Origin: Staphylococcus sp. NAM3COL9
GTDB taxonomy: Bacteria > Bacillota > Bacilli > Staphylococcales > Staphylococcaceae
Assembly (NCBI RefSeq): GCF_001431205.1
Contig: NZ_LGPC01000013.1
Coordinates: 1 to 64,000 of the forward strand
Direction: 5' to 3'
DNA length: 64,000 bases
Shown: piece after piece, positions 27,499 to 37,029 of the stretch
How the letters are laid out: every line of letters begins with the position of its first letter
Numbering within the stretch: the stretch's first letter is position 1
Notes under the pieces: generated by a model
What the model was told of the DNA's origin: nothing
Database searches by the model: none
Seen by the model: only the letters and a program-made list of their open reading frames with translations
Program-made: the position numbers and the translations under genes

Positions 27499-27567
27499 AA
27501 TATATGTAATCAATGATTTGAGTTGTCATTCTGTAATGATAAATAAACTTAAAGGAGAGATTTTAGC

Positions 27568-28017
27568 ATGGCAAACAGTAATAAAGATGTAGTGAAAGTA
27601 TTAAATGAACAAGTAGCAAACTGGACAGTAGCATTTACTAAATTACACAATTTTCATTGGTATGTAAAAGGACCTAATTTCTTCTCATTACACACTAAAT
27701 TTGAAGAATTGTATGATGAAGCAAGTCAGTATATCGATGATTTAGCTGAACGTATTTTAGCAACAGGTGGCAACCCAGTAGCAACATTAAAAGAAAGTTT
27801 AGACCTTGCAATCATTGATGAAGCTGGCAAAGGCTATAAAGCTGAAGAAATGGTAGAAGAACTATCTAAAGACTTTGAAAATATTACAAAACAATTAGAA
27901 GCAGCAATTGAAATTGCTTCAGCTGCAGAAGATGATGTAACAGAAGATATGTTCATTGGAATGAAAACAAATATAGATAAACATAACTGGATGTTAAAAT
28001 CTTATTTAGGAAAATAA
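27568..28017 (+). CDS. dps: Dps-family DNA-binding ferritin-like protein (MrgA)
   Basis: Forms a dodecameric shell that oxidises and stores Fe2+ using peroxide and protects DNA. The 149-residue protein has the Dps ferroxidase signature HNFHWYVKGPNFFSLHTKFEELYDE split over residues 27-51 (His, Asp and Glu ligands present) and the four-helix bundle length of the family. AAAGGAGAG precedes the ATG. Two PerR boxes in the promoter region predict peroxide induction, as for mrgA of B. subtilis and S. aureus. Confidence 0.93.
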   Translation: MANSNKDVVKVLNEQVANWTVAFTKLHNFHWYVKGPNFFSLHTKFEELYDEASQYIDDLAERILATGGNPVATLKESLDLAIIDEAGKGYKAEEMVEELSKDFENITKQLEAAIEIASAAEDDVTEDMFIGMKTNIDKHNWMLKSYLGK

Positions 28018-28098
28018 GATAATACAGTCTTATAAACGATTAAATATTATATTTTGACTGAGTAATAGATTAGCGTATAAATAATCTATTACCTAGCC

Positions 28099-28138
28099 AA
28101 AAGCACTGATCTGTTTTTTAATGGATTGGTGCTTTTTT
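28099..28138 (+). terminator. Terminator of dps
   Basis: AAGCACTGATC pairs, with two G-U pairs, with GATTGGTGCTT and is followed by T6. Just before it there is another stem, GTAATAGATTA/TAATCTATTAC (28062-28092), without a U tract. Confidence 0.75.
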
Positions 28139-28199
28139 ATTTTATGTTTTTAAAAATGTAAAATAAAGATATATACAAGAAACGTTTTGTCGTTTATCT

Positions 28200-28983
28200 C
28201 CTTTTGACTTTTTCGGTTCAGACTTTGTAGGAACAATAATTGATAAGCGAACATCAGTGAAAGATTTTGATATAGGAGATCGTGTGATTCCCAATTGTGC
28301 TTTTCCAGAACAACCTTTTCCTGCTGTAGCTCCAGGAGTAGTAACCAACGAAGCTTCTAAGGGATGGCTAAGGCTACATAAATCTAAATTAATAACTATT
28401 CCAAATAAAATGTCAGATGAAATTGCTTCAGGTTATTCTATAGGGGGACAAATTTATACCAGTATGGTTAGAAGAGTGAATTTAAAAGATAATGAACGTG
28501 CTTTAGTTTTAAGCGCGCGTTCAAATACTTCTATGTTTATCATAAATAATTTACTTGCTAAAAATAGATAGAAACAACCTAATTGGGAGCACATAGAGGG
28601 ACTAGGTGATTTTGATGTTGTTTTTGATCCTTTTTTTTAATATTCACTTAGAAAAGGATCAAAAACAACTAAATACTGGAGGACGATATATAACTTGCGG
28701 CTATAAAAATCAAAATTAAAATTTTCAAGACGAGTATGATAAATTTAATGTGAATAATCTATATGAAATAATGTTGAAAGTTATGATTAATAATATGTCT
28801 ATCATAGGAAATTGCATTGGTACTAGTGAAGATTTAGAGAAATCTTTAGATGCTTTTAATCCAGATACTTTTATTATTCCTACATATAGCAAGTACGATA
28901 TTAAAGAGGGTAATAAGTTTATAGAAAAAACTTACAATGATAATGGGCGATTAGGGAAATCAGTACTTATATATAGTTCATAA
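28200..28983 (+). pseudogene. Zinc-type alcohol dehydrogenase (MDR) pseudogene
   Basis: Broken medium-chain dehydrogenase/reductase gene. The readable part begins FGSDFVGTIIDKRTS and continues DFDIGDRVIPNCAFPEQPF, then the start of the Rossmann domain (ALVLSARSNTSMF). It is interrupted by TAG at 28569-28571, continues in the same frame as LGDFDVVFDPFF, shifts frame at a run of eight T (28631-28638), and has TAA at 28717-28719. It then ends as a C-terminal piece (NNLYEIMLKV... KSVLIYSS) at 28983. The N-terminal residues, about 60, are missing. With two stops, one frameshift and an N-terminal deletion it cannot give an active enzyme. Confidence 0.8.
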
Positions 28984-29117
28984 CCTTGAAAAAAATTTTT
29001 ATAAATGGTAAGAGTCTGTACAATAGAATGGCTTAACCATATTATTGTATTATTGTAACAATTCTAGTAGAACATTCTATTATTTACTCGGAATTTTTAT
29101 ATCTTATCAATTTTTCC

Positions 29118-29166
29118 ATAAAAAAACAGGTCCTTCAAAACATGCGTTGTTTTGAAGGACCTGTTT
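29118..29166 (-). terminator. deoD terminator
   Basis: 19-bp perfect stem: AAAACAGGTCCTTCAAAAC (29123-29141) with its complement at 29148-29166. On the minus strand it ends in a U7 run. Confidence 0.9.
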
Positions 29167-29180
29167 TATTGAAATATCAA

Positions 29181-29891
29181 TTACTCAGCCATTTCGAGTG
29201 CGACTTCCATCATTTGTGTAAATGAATTTTGACGTTCTTCCGCTGTAGTTGCTTCATCACGTAATATATGATCACTTACTGTGAATATGCCTAAAGCTTT
29301 TTTACCGGCGTAAGTTGCATTTAAATATAATGCAGCAGATTCCATTTCTATACCTAAGATGCCCATACGTTGCCATCTTTCGTTAAACGTTGGATCTGCA
29401 TTGTAGAAAGTATCAGATGATAATATATTTCCTACATGTGTAGTTGCCCCAATTTCATCCGCTTTTTGTTTTGCTTTTAAAACTAAATCGAAATCAGCTA
29501 AAGGTGCATAATGACCTGGAATATTATATTGCTCTACATAACTAGAGTTTGTAGAAGCTCCTTGGGCAATAATTATATCGTAAAGATTAACGTTTTCTTG
29601 TAATGCACCACAAGATCCAATACGGATAATTGTCTCAACATCAAAGAAATTATATAGCTCATAAGAATAAATTCCAATACTAGGTACGCCCATGCCAGAT
29701 CCCATTACGGATACTTCTTTCCCGTTATAAGTGCCAGTATATCCAAACATATTTCTAACTTCGTTGAATTGTTCAACATTTTCTAAATAGTTGTCAGCTA
29801 TGTATTTTGCTCGAAGCGGATCTCCAGGCATTAATACTGTTTTTGCAATTTTAGTTCCATTGGGTTGAATATGAGGTGTGGATTTTGTCAT
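29181..29891 (-). CDS. deoD: Purine-nucleoside phosphorylase (DeoD type)
   Basis: Phosphorolysis of purine (deoxy)nucleosides to base and (deoxy)ribose-1-phosphate. The 236-residue protein has the DeoD length, the MPGDPLRAKYIA phosphate-binding start (about 20-31), GSGMGVPSIGIYSYEL, and the ESAALY purine-site segment. The start at 29891 follows AAGGAG by 9 nt; an ATG two codons earlier is too close. It is divergent from deoC, and both sides of the 177-bp intergenic region carry TGTTTA half-sites, suggesting common control. Confidence 0.95.
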   Translation of the reverse strand: MTKSTPHIQPNGTKIAKTVLMPGDPLRAKYIADNYLENVEQFNEVRNMFGYTGTYNGKEVSVMGSGMGVPSIGIYSYELYNFFDVETIIRIGSCGALQENVNLYDIIIAQGASTNSSYVEQYNIPGHYAPLADFDLVLKAKQKADEIGATTHVGNILSSDTFYNADPTFNERWQRMGILGIEMESAALYLNATYAGKKALGIFTVSDHILRDEATTAEERQNSFTQMMEVALEMAE

Positions 29892-30013
29892 AATCATCTT
29901 CTCCTTTATGTTCTTTTATCAATTTAAAGATAACATTTGTTTATTATTTTTGCGAATTTTTGTAGTATAGATAATAAGAGAGTGTTTATAAAGATATCCA
30001 TTTAATTTTGCTT

Positions 30014-30049
30014 TATAATAATAAGTGAAATGAATGTTTATTGTAAACA
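30014..30049 (+). promoter_or_regulatory. deoC promoter -10 and candidate operator
   Basis: TATAAT at 30014-30019 is followed at 30035-30049 by the perfect inverted repeat TGTTTA-TTG-TAAACA, which would lie just downstream of the start point. Another TGTTTA half-site lies at 29938-29943 on the deoD side. It could bind a DeoR-type repressor, or CcpA with a non-canonical centre; the protein is not determined. Confidence 0.5.
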
Positions 30050-30068
30050 AAAATTAGGAGGATTTAAT

Positions 30069-30731
30069 ATGAATTATGCAAAATATATAGATCATACATT
30101 ACTTAAACCGGAGTCGACTAGAGCTCAAATCGACAAAATTATCGAGGAAGCTAGAGAATTCAAGTTTAAATCTGTGTGCCTTAATCCTACACATGTAAAA
30201 TATGCAGCTGAAAAACTTAAAGATACAGACGTATTAGTTTGTACTGTAATTGGATTCCCTTTAGGCGCGTCTACTACAGAAACGAAAATGTTTGAAGTTG
30301 AAGACGCTGTGAAAAATGGTGCATCTGAACTTGATATGGTTATCAATGTGGGTGCCTTAAAAGATGGACGTTATGAAGATGTACAAAAAGATATTGAAGG
30401 CGTTGTAGGCGCTGCGAATGGCAAAACAGTTAAAGTAATTATTGAAACATGTCTATTAACAGATGAAGAAAAAGTTAAAGCAAGTGAACTAAGTAAAGCA
30501 GCGGGTGCTAACTTTGTTAAAACATCAACAGGTTTTGCTGGTGGCGGTGCAACTCCAGAAGACGTGAAATTAATGAAAGATACTGTTGGAAATGAACTAG
30601 AGGTGAAAGCTTCAGGTGGCGTGAGAAACCTTGAAGATTTCAACAATATGCTTGAAGCTGGCGCAACACGTATTGGTGCGAGTGCAGGCGTTCAAATTAT
30701 TCAAGGTTTAGAAAGCGATTCTGATTACTAG
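30069..30731 (+). CDS. deoC: Deoxyribose-phosphate aldolase
   Basis: Splits 2-deoxyribose-5-phosphate into glyceraldehyde-3-phosphate and acetaldehyde. The 220-residue class I aldolase has the Schiff-base lysine Lys151 in FVKTSTGF and the second catalytic lysine in EVKASGGVR. The ATG at 30069 follows TTAGGAGG; the frame upstream is open but contains the operator-like repeat. First gene of deoC-pdp-deoB. Confidence 0.96.
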   Translation: MNYAKYIDHTLLKPESTRAQIDKIIEEAREFKFKSVCLNPTHVKYAAEKLKDTDVLVCTVIGFPLGASTTETKMFEVEDAVKNGASELDMVINVGALKDGRYEDVQKDIEGVVGAANGKTVKVIIETCLLTDEEKVKASELSKAAGANFVKTSTGFAGGGATPEDVKLMKDTVGNELEVKASGGVRNLEDFNNMLEAGATRIGASAGVQIIQGLESDSDY

Positions 30732-30803
30732 AATAGTTAACAAGTAAAAAAGGGAATATATTATTGAGTTTGTATTATACACAAACAGGGGAGGCCAACT
30801 CAT

Positions 30804-32105
30804 ATGAGAATGGTAGATATTATTGAAAAAAAACGTGATGGACAAGTACTTACAAAAGAGGAAATTGAATTTTTTATAAATGGCTATACAAATGGTGACA
30901 TACCAGATTATCAAGCTTCTAGTTTAGCAATGGCTGTGTTCTTTCAAGATATGAATGATGAAGAAAGAGCTGCATTAACTATGGCAATGGTTAATTCAGG
31001 TGATGTCATTGATTTATCAGATATTCACGGTACTAAAGTAGATAAGCATTCCACTGGTGGAGTTGGAGATACAACTACATTAGTACTTGCCCCTTTAGTT
31101 GCAGCTGTAGGTGTACCTGTAGCTAAAATGAGCGGAAGAGGACTAGGTCATACAGGTGGTACGATTGATAAATTAGAATCAGTTGAAGGTTTCCATGTTG
31201 AAATCAGTGAAGAAAAATTTGTTAAATTAGTTAATGAAGCTAAAGTTGCTGTAATTGGACAAACTGGTAACTTAACACCAGCAGATAAAAAATTATACGG
31301 TCTTCGTGATGTTACTGGTACCGTCAATTCTATTCCACTTATCGCTTCATCAATAATGAGTAAAAAAATTGCTGCAGGTGCTGATGCAATTGTACTTGAC
31401 GTTAAGACAGGTAATGGCGCATTTATGAAGACGCTTGAAGATGCTGAAGCTTTAGCACATGCCATGGTAAGCATCGGTAATAATGTAGGTAGAAATACAA
31501 TGGCTATTATTTCAGATATGGGTCAGCCTTTAGGACATGCTATTGGTAATGCCTTAGAAGTGAAAGAAGCGATTGAAACACTACAAGGTAAAGGTCCTGT
31601 TGACTTAACTGAACTTGTAATGACTTTAGGTTCACAAATGGTTGTAGTGGGTGGTAAAGCGAAAGATTTAGAAGAAGCACGTGAATTGTTAGAAAAAGCA
31701 ATACAAGATGGTTCTGCTTTAGAAAGTTTTAGAATATTTTTAGAGAATCAAGATGGAGATGGCACAGTGGTAGACGACGTATCAAAATTACCACAGGCTA
31801 AATACCAAATAGAATTGCCAGCGGAATCATCTGGTTTCGTGACTGAAATTATAGCGAATGAAATGGGCGTTGCTTCGATGATGTTAGGCGCAGGTAGACA
31901 AACAAAAGAAGATGATATCGATTTAAGCGTTGGCCTTGTATTGCATAAAAAGGTTGGAGACAGAGTCGATGAAGGTGAATCGCTATTAACAATACACAGT
32001 AATCGCCAAAACGTTGATGATGTAATAGAGAAATTAAAGCAAAGTATCACAGTAAGTGAACAAGGTGCAGAACCAACATTGATCCATAAAATTATTACTG
32101 AATAG
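30804..32105 (+). CDS. pdp: Pyrimidine-nucleoside phosphorylase
   Basis: Phosphorolysis of uridine, thymidine and deoxyuridine. The 433-residue protein has the thymidine phosphorylase family signature [17 protein letters not shown] (about 110-126), the phosphate site [11 protein letters not shown] (about 81-91) and the C-terminal PYNP domain. GGGGAGG precedes the ATG by 9 nt. A small hairpin, GTTTGT/ACAAAC (30768-30786), lies just before this SD and could tune translation. It lies between deoC and deoB. Confidence 0.95.
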   Translation: MRMVDIIEKKRDGQVLTKEEIEFFINGYTNGDIPDYQASSLAMAVFFQDMNDEERAALTMAMVNSGDVIDLSDIHGTKVDKHSTGGVGDTTTLVLAPLVAAVGVPVAKMSGRGLGHTGGTIDKLESVEGFHVEISEEKFVKLVNEAKVAVIGQTGNLTPADKKLYGLRDVTGTVNSIPLIASSIMSKKIAAGADAIVLDVKTGNGAFMKTLEDAEALAHAMVSIGNNVGRNTMAIISDMGQPLGHAIGNALEVKEAIETLQGKGPVDLTELVMTLGSQMVVVGGKAKDLEEARELLEKAIQDGSALESFRIFLENQDGDGTVVDDVSKLPQAKYQIELPAESSGFVTEIIANEMGVASMMLGAGRQTKEDDIDLSVGLVLHKKVGDRVDEGESLLTIHSNRQNVDDVIEKLKQSITVSEQGAEPTLIHKIITE

Positions 32106-32116
32106 GAGTTGAGACA

Positions 32117-33301
32117 ATGACTACACCATTTAAACGAGTACACTTAATTGTTATGGACTCAGTAGGCATAGGGGAAGGTCCTGATGCAAAAGCTTTTAAC
32201 GATGAAGGCAGTCATACATTAAAACACACGCTAGAAGGTTTTAATCAACCATTACCTAATCTTCAAAAATTAGGCTTAGGTAATATTGAGCCACTACCTG
32301 TAATTGAAAAAGAAGCAAATCCGCAAGCTTTTCACACTAAAATGAGTGAAGCTTCAGTAGGTAAAGATACGATGACAGGGCATTGGGAAATTATGGGATT
32401 AAATATCATGCAACCTTTTAAAGTATATCCTGAAGGGTTTCCTAAAGCATTGATAGATGAAATCGAGTCTATAACTGGTCGCAAAGTAGTGGCTAACCGC
32501 CCTGCTTCTGGAACGCAAATTATAGATGAATGGGGAGAACATCAAATGAAGACTGGAGACTTAATTGTCTACACTTCAGCTGATCCAGTGCTCCAAATTG
32601 CTGCCCATGAAGATATTATTCCGTTAGAAGAGCTTTATGATATTTGTGAAAAAGTAAGAGAATTGACTAAAGATCCAAAATATTTAATTGGTAGAATTAT
32701 TGCCAGACCTTATCTTGGTGAACCAGGTTCCTTTAAAAGAACATCTAATAGACATGATTATGCTTTAAAACCTTTTGGTAGAACAGTCATGAATGAATTA
32801 CAAGATGGTGGCTATGATGTCATTGCCTTAGGAAAAATAAATGATATTTTCGATGGTGAAGGTGTGACTGAAGCGGTTCGTACAAAAGATAATATGGACG
32901 GTATGGACAAATTAATAGAAACAGTGCAACGTGATTTTAATGGACTAAGCTTTTTAAATCTTGTGGATTTTGATGCCTTATTTGGACATCGTCGTGATAA
33001 AGTAGGTTATGCACAAGCGATTAAAGATTTTGATGAGCGCTTACCTGAACTAATGGAGCATTTGCAAGAAGATGATTTAGTAATTATCACTGCTGACCAT
33101 GGTAATGATCCAACTGCTGAAGGTACAGATCATACAAGAGAGTACATCCCAGTTTTAATGTTTAGTCCGAAAATTGCTGAATATCATGAATTATCGGTAG
33201 ATGCTACATTTAGTTCGCTAGGTGCAACGATTGCTGACAATTTTAATGTGAAATTACCAGAGTACGGAAAAAGCTATTTAAAAGAAATGGGCGTTGAATA
33301 A
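32117..33301 (+). CDS. deoB: Phosphopentomutase
   Basis: Converts (deoxy)ribose-1-phosphate to the 5-phosphate, linking the phosphorylases to DeoC and the pentose phosphate pathway. The 394-residue protein of the alkaline phosphatase superfamily has [12 protein letters not shown] (about 13-24), the phosphorylated threonine region [11 protein letters not shown], and metal ligands in [11 protein letters not shown] and [15 protein letters not shown] precedes the ATG 11 nt after pdp. Confidence 0.97.
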   Translation: MTTPFKRVHLIVMDSVGIGEGPDAKAFNDEGSHTLKHTLEGFNQPLPNLQKLGLGNIEPLPVIEKEANPQAFHTKMSEASVGKDTMTGHWEIMGLNIMQPFKVYPEGFPKALIDEIESITGRKVVANRPASGTQIIDEWGEHQMKTGDLIVYTSADPVLQIAAHEDIIPLEELYDICEKVRELTKDPKYLIGRIIARPYLGEPGSFKRTSNRHDYALKPFGRTVMNELQDGGYDVIALGKINDIFDGEGVTEAVRTKDNMDGMDKLIETVQRDFNGLSFLNLVDFDALFGHRRDKVGYAQAIKDFDERLPELMEHLQEDDLVIITADHGNDPTAEGTDHTREYIPVLMFSPKIAEYHELSVDATFSSLGATIADNFNVKLPEYGKSYLKEMGVE

Positions 33302-33654
33302 TGAAAAAAATAATTAGAATTTTATTTGGCATTGGTTTTAGTATAGCTGGCGTACTTCATTTTAAAGATGAAGAAAATTTTAGAAATATTGTACCTGAAT
33401 ATTTACCCTTTAGAAAAGCAGCAGTTTTAATCACAGGTGTGTTTGAAATAGTGTTTGGTTTATTATTATTAATCAAGCAGCCTTCGACATGTTTGAAAAA
33501 AATGATAAATGCTTTTTTGTGGGCTGTATTCCCAGCTAATATTTACATGGCACGTAATAATTTACCACTTGCTGGTAAGCAATTACCTAAATGGGCTTTG
33601 TATGGTCGTTTACCATTACAATTGATCATGATAAAAATGATTAGTAAGCTGTAA
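33301..33654 (+). CDS. DoxX-like small membrane protein
   Basis: A 117-residue protein with about four hydrophobic segments and the DoxX-family style start GIGFSIAGVLHF. Its ATG overlaps the deoB stop by one base (TAATG), so it is translated from the deo transcript. The role is unknown; the coupling suggests only co-expression with nucleoside catabolism. A terminator follows. Confidence 0.75.
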   Translation: MKKIIRILFGIGFSIAGVLHFKDEENFRNIVPEYLPFRKAAVLITGVFEIVFGLLLLIKQPSTCLKKMINAFLWAVFPANIYMARNNLPLAGKQLPKWALYGRLPLQLIMIKMISKL

Positions 33655-33668
33655 TAGTTTAAATAAAG

Positions 33669-33715
33669 AAAGTGGCTGTTAGTATCCTTATTGGAAAGCT
33701 AACAGCCACTTTTTT
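33669..33715 (+). terminator. Terminator of the deo operon
   Basis: AAAGTGGCTGTTAG (33669-33682) pairs with CTAACAGCCACTTT from 33699, followed by T residues. Confidence 0.88.
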
Positions 33716-33783
33716 ATGCAATATAATTAAGTTAGGGATTTAAATGATGTCACTGTCACCTTAAGCTTATTTATAGATTCGTA

Positions 33784-34254
33784 TTATTTGTTTTCTCCGT
33801 ATATATCTTTCCATACTGATTTTTTATCTAAGAAAGTTTGCGCAATTTCTTTGGCACCTTCAAGAGAATGACTTGCTGCCCAGCCACATTGTACTTCATT
33901 ACAAGCAGGTACTTCTGTAGCATTTAATACATCATTGATTGTTTGTTCGATGATGTTTAAGACATCATCATAATCATCATGATTGATGAATGAGACATAG
34001 AAGCCAGTTTGACAACCCATTGGGCTAATATCAACTACTTTATCTGAATGATTTCTAATATTCTCGGCCATTAAATGTTCTAGAGAGTGTAAACCAGGCA
34101 TCTCCATATGCTTTTTGTTTGGTTGTTTGAAACGGATATCATATTTATGAATAACATCACCGTTAGCCCCCTCCATTTTGCCAGCTAGTCTGACAAATGG
34201 TGCAGATACTATTGTATGATCTAAATTGAAGCTTTCAACGTTCATTTTTGGCAT
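33784..34254 (-). CDS. luxS: S-ribosylhomocysteine lyase LuxS
   Basis: Cleaves S-ribosylhomocysteine to homocysteine and the AI-2 precursor DPD, part of the activated methyl cycle. The 156-residue protein has the metal ligands His56 and His60 in HSLEH, Cys123 in VQCGW, and the catalytic Cys81 in [14 protein letters not shown] precedes the start. Monocistronic and divergent from hmrA. Confidence 0.97.
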   Translation of the reverse strand: MPKMNVESFNLDHTIVSAPFVRLAGKMEGANGDVIHKYDIRFKQPNKKHMEMPGLHSLEHLMAENIRNHSDKVVDISPMGCQTGFYVSFINHDDYDDVLNIIEQTINDVLNATEVPACNEVQCGWAASHSLEGAKEIAQTFLDKKSVWKDIYGENK

Positions 34255-34409
34255 GTCATATCCTCCTAATATTTTAAGTAAGTTAATTGTAACAAGACCG
34301 CAATGTATTTACAATTTCTGAAACGGGTATAAATATAAAGTGGTAAATGATAATTTATTTTAAAATTCAGAAAAGGAATGACAGAATACGACAAACCCGA
34401 TAGAATAAA

Positions 34410-34436
34410 TAATAATTAAACACGATATAATTATTA
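34410..34436 (+). promoter_or_regulatory. Inverted repeat over a possible -10 upstream of hmrA
   Basis: TAATAATT (34410-34417) and AATTATTA (34429-34436) form a perfect 8-bp inverted repeat with an 11-nt spacer. A TATAAT at 34426-34431 overlaps the right arm. It could be a repressor site for the hmrA/ligase pair; no -35 is convincing. Confidence 0.35.
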
Positions 34437-34520
34437 AGCATGATATGTGGTGTTATCTATAAAATTACTTAATGCATAGAGTTTGGAAGTTGACAATGAT
34501 GTGGTAATTCAGGAGGTAGA

Positions 34521-35714
34521 GTGCAAACGATGGAGAAAAGACAAATTATTTTAGATTATATAGAAAATGAAAATCATAAATACTTAGAAATGAGTCATCA
34601 GATACATCAAAGACCAGAATTAGGTAATGAAGAGATTTTTGCTTCGAGAACTTTAATCGAAGATTTAATAGCGCACGATTTTGATGTAGAAACAGATATA
34701 GCAGGACATGCAACAGGATTTATTGCACGATATGACTCAGGTATAGAAGGACCCACAATCGGATTTTTAGCAGAATACGATGCTTTGCCAGGCTTAGGAC
34801 ATGCTTGTGGCCACAATATTATAGGTACTGCGAGTGTATTAGCGGGTATTGCATTGAAACAAGTTATTGATAAAATTGGTGGTAAAATTATCGTCTTAGG
34901 TTGTCCAGCAGAAGAAGGTGGTGAAAACGGTAGTGCTAAAGCGACATACGTTAAAGCAGGTGTCATAGATGAGTTGGATGTTGCGCTCATGGTTCACCCT
35001 GGAAATGAGACATATAGAACGATTGATACATTAGCTGTCGATGTTTTAGATATAAAATTTTATGGTAAAAGTACGCATGCATCTGAAAATGCAGATGAAG
35101 CAAAAAATGCTTTAGATGCGATGATTTCTTATTTCAATGGGGTAGCGCAATTAAGACAACATATCAAAAGACGCCAACGTGTGCATGGTGTGATACTTGA
35201 CGGTGGTAAAGCAGCGAATATTATACCTGATTTTACACATGCTCGTTTTTATACGAGAGCTACGTCGCGACAAGAGCTCGATGTTTTAACTGAACGTGTT
35301 GGACAGATAGCTAAAGGCGCAGCGATACAAACAGATTGTGACTTTGAATTTGGACCAATACAAAATGGAGTCAATGAATTTATTAAAACTTCTAAATTAG
35401 ATGATTTATTTGCGAAATATGCTACTGAAATGGGTGAAGCAGTTATAGATGATGATTTTGGATATGGATCTACGGATACCGGTAATGTCAGTCATTGTAT
35501 ACCAACGATTCATCCTCATATCAAAATTGGTTCACGAAATTTAGTTGGTCATACACATCGTTTTCGTGAAGCAGCTGGTAGTACTCATGGCGATCAAGCA
35601 TTAATTAGAGGTGCAAAAATTCTCGCTTTAATGGGGCAAGAACTCATAGAAAATAAACCATTGTTTGAAGAAATTATCGAACAATATCAATATACAAAGG
35701 GGCACAAAAAATGA
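34521..35714 (+). CDS. hmrA: M20 family metallo-aminohydrolase/peptidase (HmrA-like)
   Basis: A 397-residue zinc hydrolase of the M20D group. Metal ligands are visible in GHACGHN (about 92-98) and PAEEGGENG (about 129-137), with a dimerisation domain in the middle (about 180-300) and the C-terminal GSTDTGNVSH block (about 333-342). It resembles S. aureus HmrA, a peptidase first linked to methicillin resistance. The start is ambiguous: GTG at 34521 is 4 nt after AGGAGG, ATG at 34530 is 13 nt after it. It overlaps the next gene by 4 nt (ATGA), so the peptidase and the ligase are translationally coupled. Confidence 0.85.
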   Translation: MQTMEKRQIILDYIENENHKYLEMSHQIHQRPELGNEEIFASRTLIEDLIAHDFDVETDIAGHATGFIARYDSGIEGPTIGFLAEYDALPGLGHACGHNIIGTASVLAGIALKQVIDKIGGKIIVLGCPAEEGGENGSAKATYVKAGVIDELDVALMVHPGNETYRTIDTLAVDVLDIKFYGKSTHASENADEAKNALDAMISYFNGVAQLRQHIKRRQRVHGVILDGGKAANIIPDFTHARFYTRATSRQELDVLTERVGQIAKGAAIQTDCDFEFGPIQNGVNEFIKTSKLDDLFAKYATEMGEAVIDDDFGYGSTDTGNVSHCIPTIHPHIKIGSRNLVGHTHRFREAAGSTHGDQALIRGAKILALMGQELIENKPLFEEIIEQYQYTKGHKK

Positions 35715-36904
35715 CAAATCAAAGTTCTCTAAGACCTACATTAACACTTAGTGATCTTTATGATTCACATATTGTTTATACTTCTAGACCATCTTATATA
35801 TCAAACCCGTGGTTGGAACCCGAAGTACATCAATCTAATTTTTTGACTGGTAGAGAGCTGATTATTGCTAATGAGATGCCTGTAATCGTACATGAAGCAA
35901 GCGTAACTGATAAATTAAAAATGCTATTTGAAGCAATTGGTAAACCTATGCCTACAAATATTCTTAAGTTTCAAGATCAAAGCAGCTATGAACAATTAAT
36001 ACAAGATTTGGCGCATGATTATAAAAAAGTTTACTTTCAGTACATTCATGGTGAAGATATTTTGGATAAAAAGTATTATGCGTTGGATAAAGATGTTTTC
36101 GTAGCTTTAAATAATAAAGCACGTATACCAGAATGGACAAATCATAAATATCTACCTACTAGAGAAGTTGTTGATATAGATAATTTCGTAGAAGCTGTAG
36201 CAAAATGGGAGTATCCATTTGTATTGAAACCTGGAGATGACCTGCCAACAGCGGGTGGGTATGGTGTGATGATTTGTTATAATGATGATGATTTAGAACA
36301 AGCAAAGTTGCGAATTGAAAATGCTAAAAGCGAAACCGATACGATAATCATCGAACAAAAAGTAGAAGCAATTGCAAATTATTGTGTTCAATATGCATAT
36401 TCAAAGTATACTGGCGTGCGTTATATTGGTACTTCTGAACAGTTAACCAATGAATATGGATATTATAATGGAAACGAAAATGTACAAGATGTACCTGATG
36501 CTGTAATTCAAGCGGGTAAAGAGATTATGGAAGTCGGTGTATCGAAAGGTTATTTTGGAATAGCTGGTTTTGATCTATTGTTAGATAGCAATGGTGGCAT
36601 TTACGCTATAGATTTGAATTTTAGACAGAATGGTTCAACAAGTATGTTGTTGCTAGAACCGTTTCTTCAAGAAGGTTATCATAAATTTTATAGTTATTTG
36701 TCACATGTTGATAATTCAAAATTTTTTAACACAATTATGAAGTATGTTAATAAAGGTGTATTATTACCATTATCTTATTATGATGGAGATTGGTTCGATA
36801 AAGAAGTTGTTAAATCAAGGTTTGGTTGCATATGGCATGGGGAAAATAAAGCATGTGTGGAAAAAATGGAGCAGCAATTTTTAAAAGATTTAGAAGCAAA
36901 ATAG
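35711..36904 (+). CDS. ATP-grasp L-amino acid ligase (LdmS-like)
   Basis: A 397-residue ATP-grasp enzyme: the nucleotide-binding part is at about 165-225 (YPFVLKPGDDLPTAGGYGV, then IIEQKVEA) and the metal-binding core is near FGIAGFDLLLDSNGGIYAIDLN with DLNFRQNGST (about 290-305). From memory, the S. aureus orthologue next to hmrA was described as an L-aspartate:L-methionine ligase (LdmS); I transfer this only as a likely function. It is translationally coupled to hmrA, which could hydrolyse the dipeptide, and lies near luxS of the methionine cycle. No terminator is evident after it. Confidence 0.78.
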   Translation: MTNQSSLRPTLTLSDLYDSHIVYTSRPSYISNPWLEPEVHQSNFLTGRELIIANEMPVIVHEASVTDKLKMLFEAIGKPMPTNILKFQDQSSYEQLIQDLAHDYKKVYFQYIHGEDILDKKYYALDKDVFVALNNKARIPEWTNHKYLPTREVVDIDNFVEAVAKWEYPFVLKPGDDLPTAGGYGVMICYNDDDLEQAKLRIENAKSETDTIIIEQKVEAIANYCVQYAYSKYTGVRYIGTSEQLTNEYGYYNGNENVQDVPDAVIQAGKEIMEVGVSKGYFGIAGFDLLLDSNGGIYAIDLNFRQNGSTSMLLLEPFLQEGYHKFYSYLSHVDNSKFFNTIMKYVNKGVLLPLSYYDGDWFDKEVVKSRFGCIWHGENKACVEKMEQQFLKDLEAK

Positions 36905-37029
36905 AACAACGACTAACAAATATAATGAATATCTCTAGTGACTTACATTAGCCGTTAATTGACTAGAGTATAAGAGTCATTTATATTTTAAGTATAGGTA
37001 AATATTATAAATGAATTGAAGGTGCTATG

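Noticed and set aside
28257..28571. 104-codon frame as an independent small gene
   Set aside because: It is the middle part of an MDR dehydrogenase whose continuation is found after the stop codon and in another frame; annotated as pseudogene.
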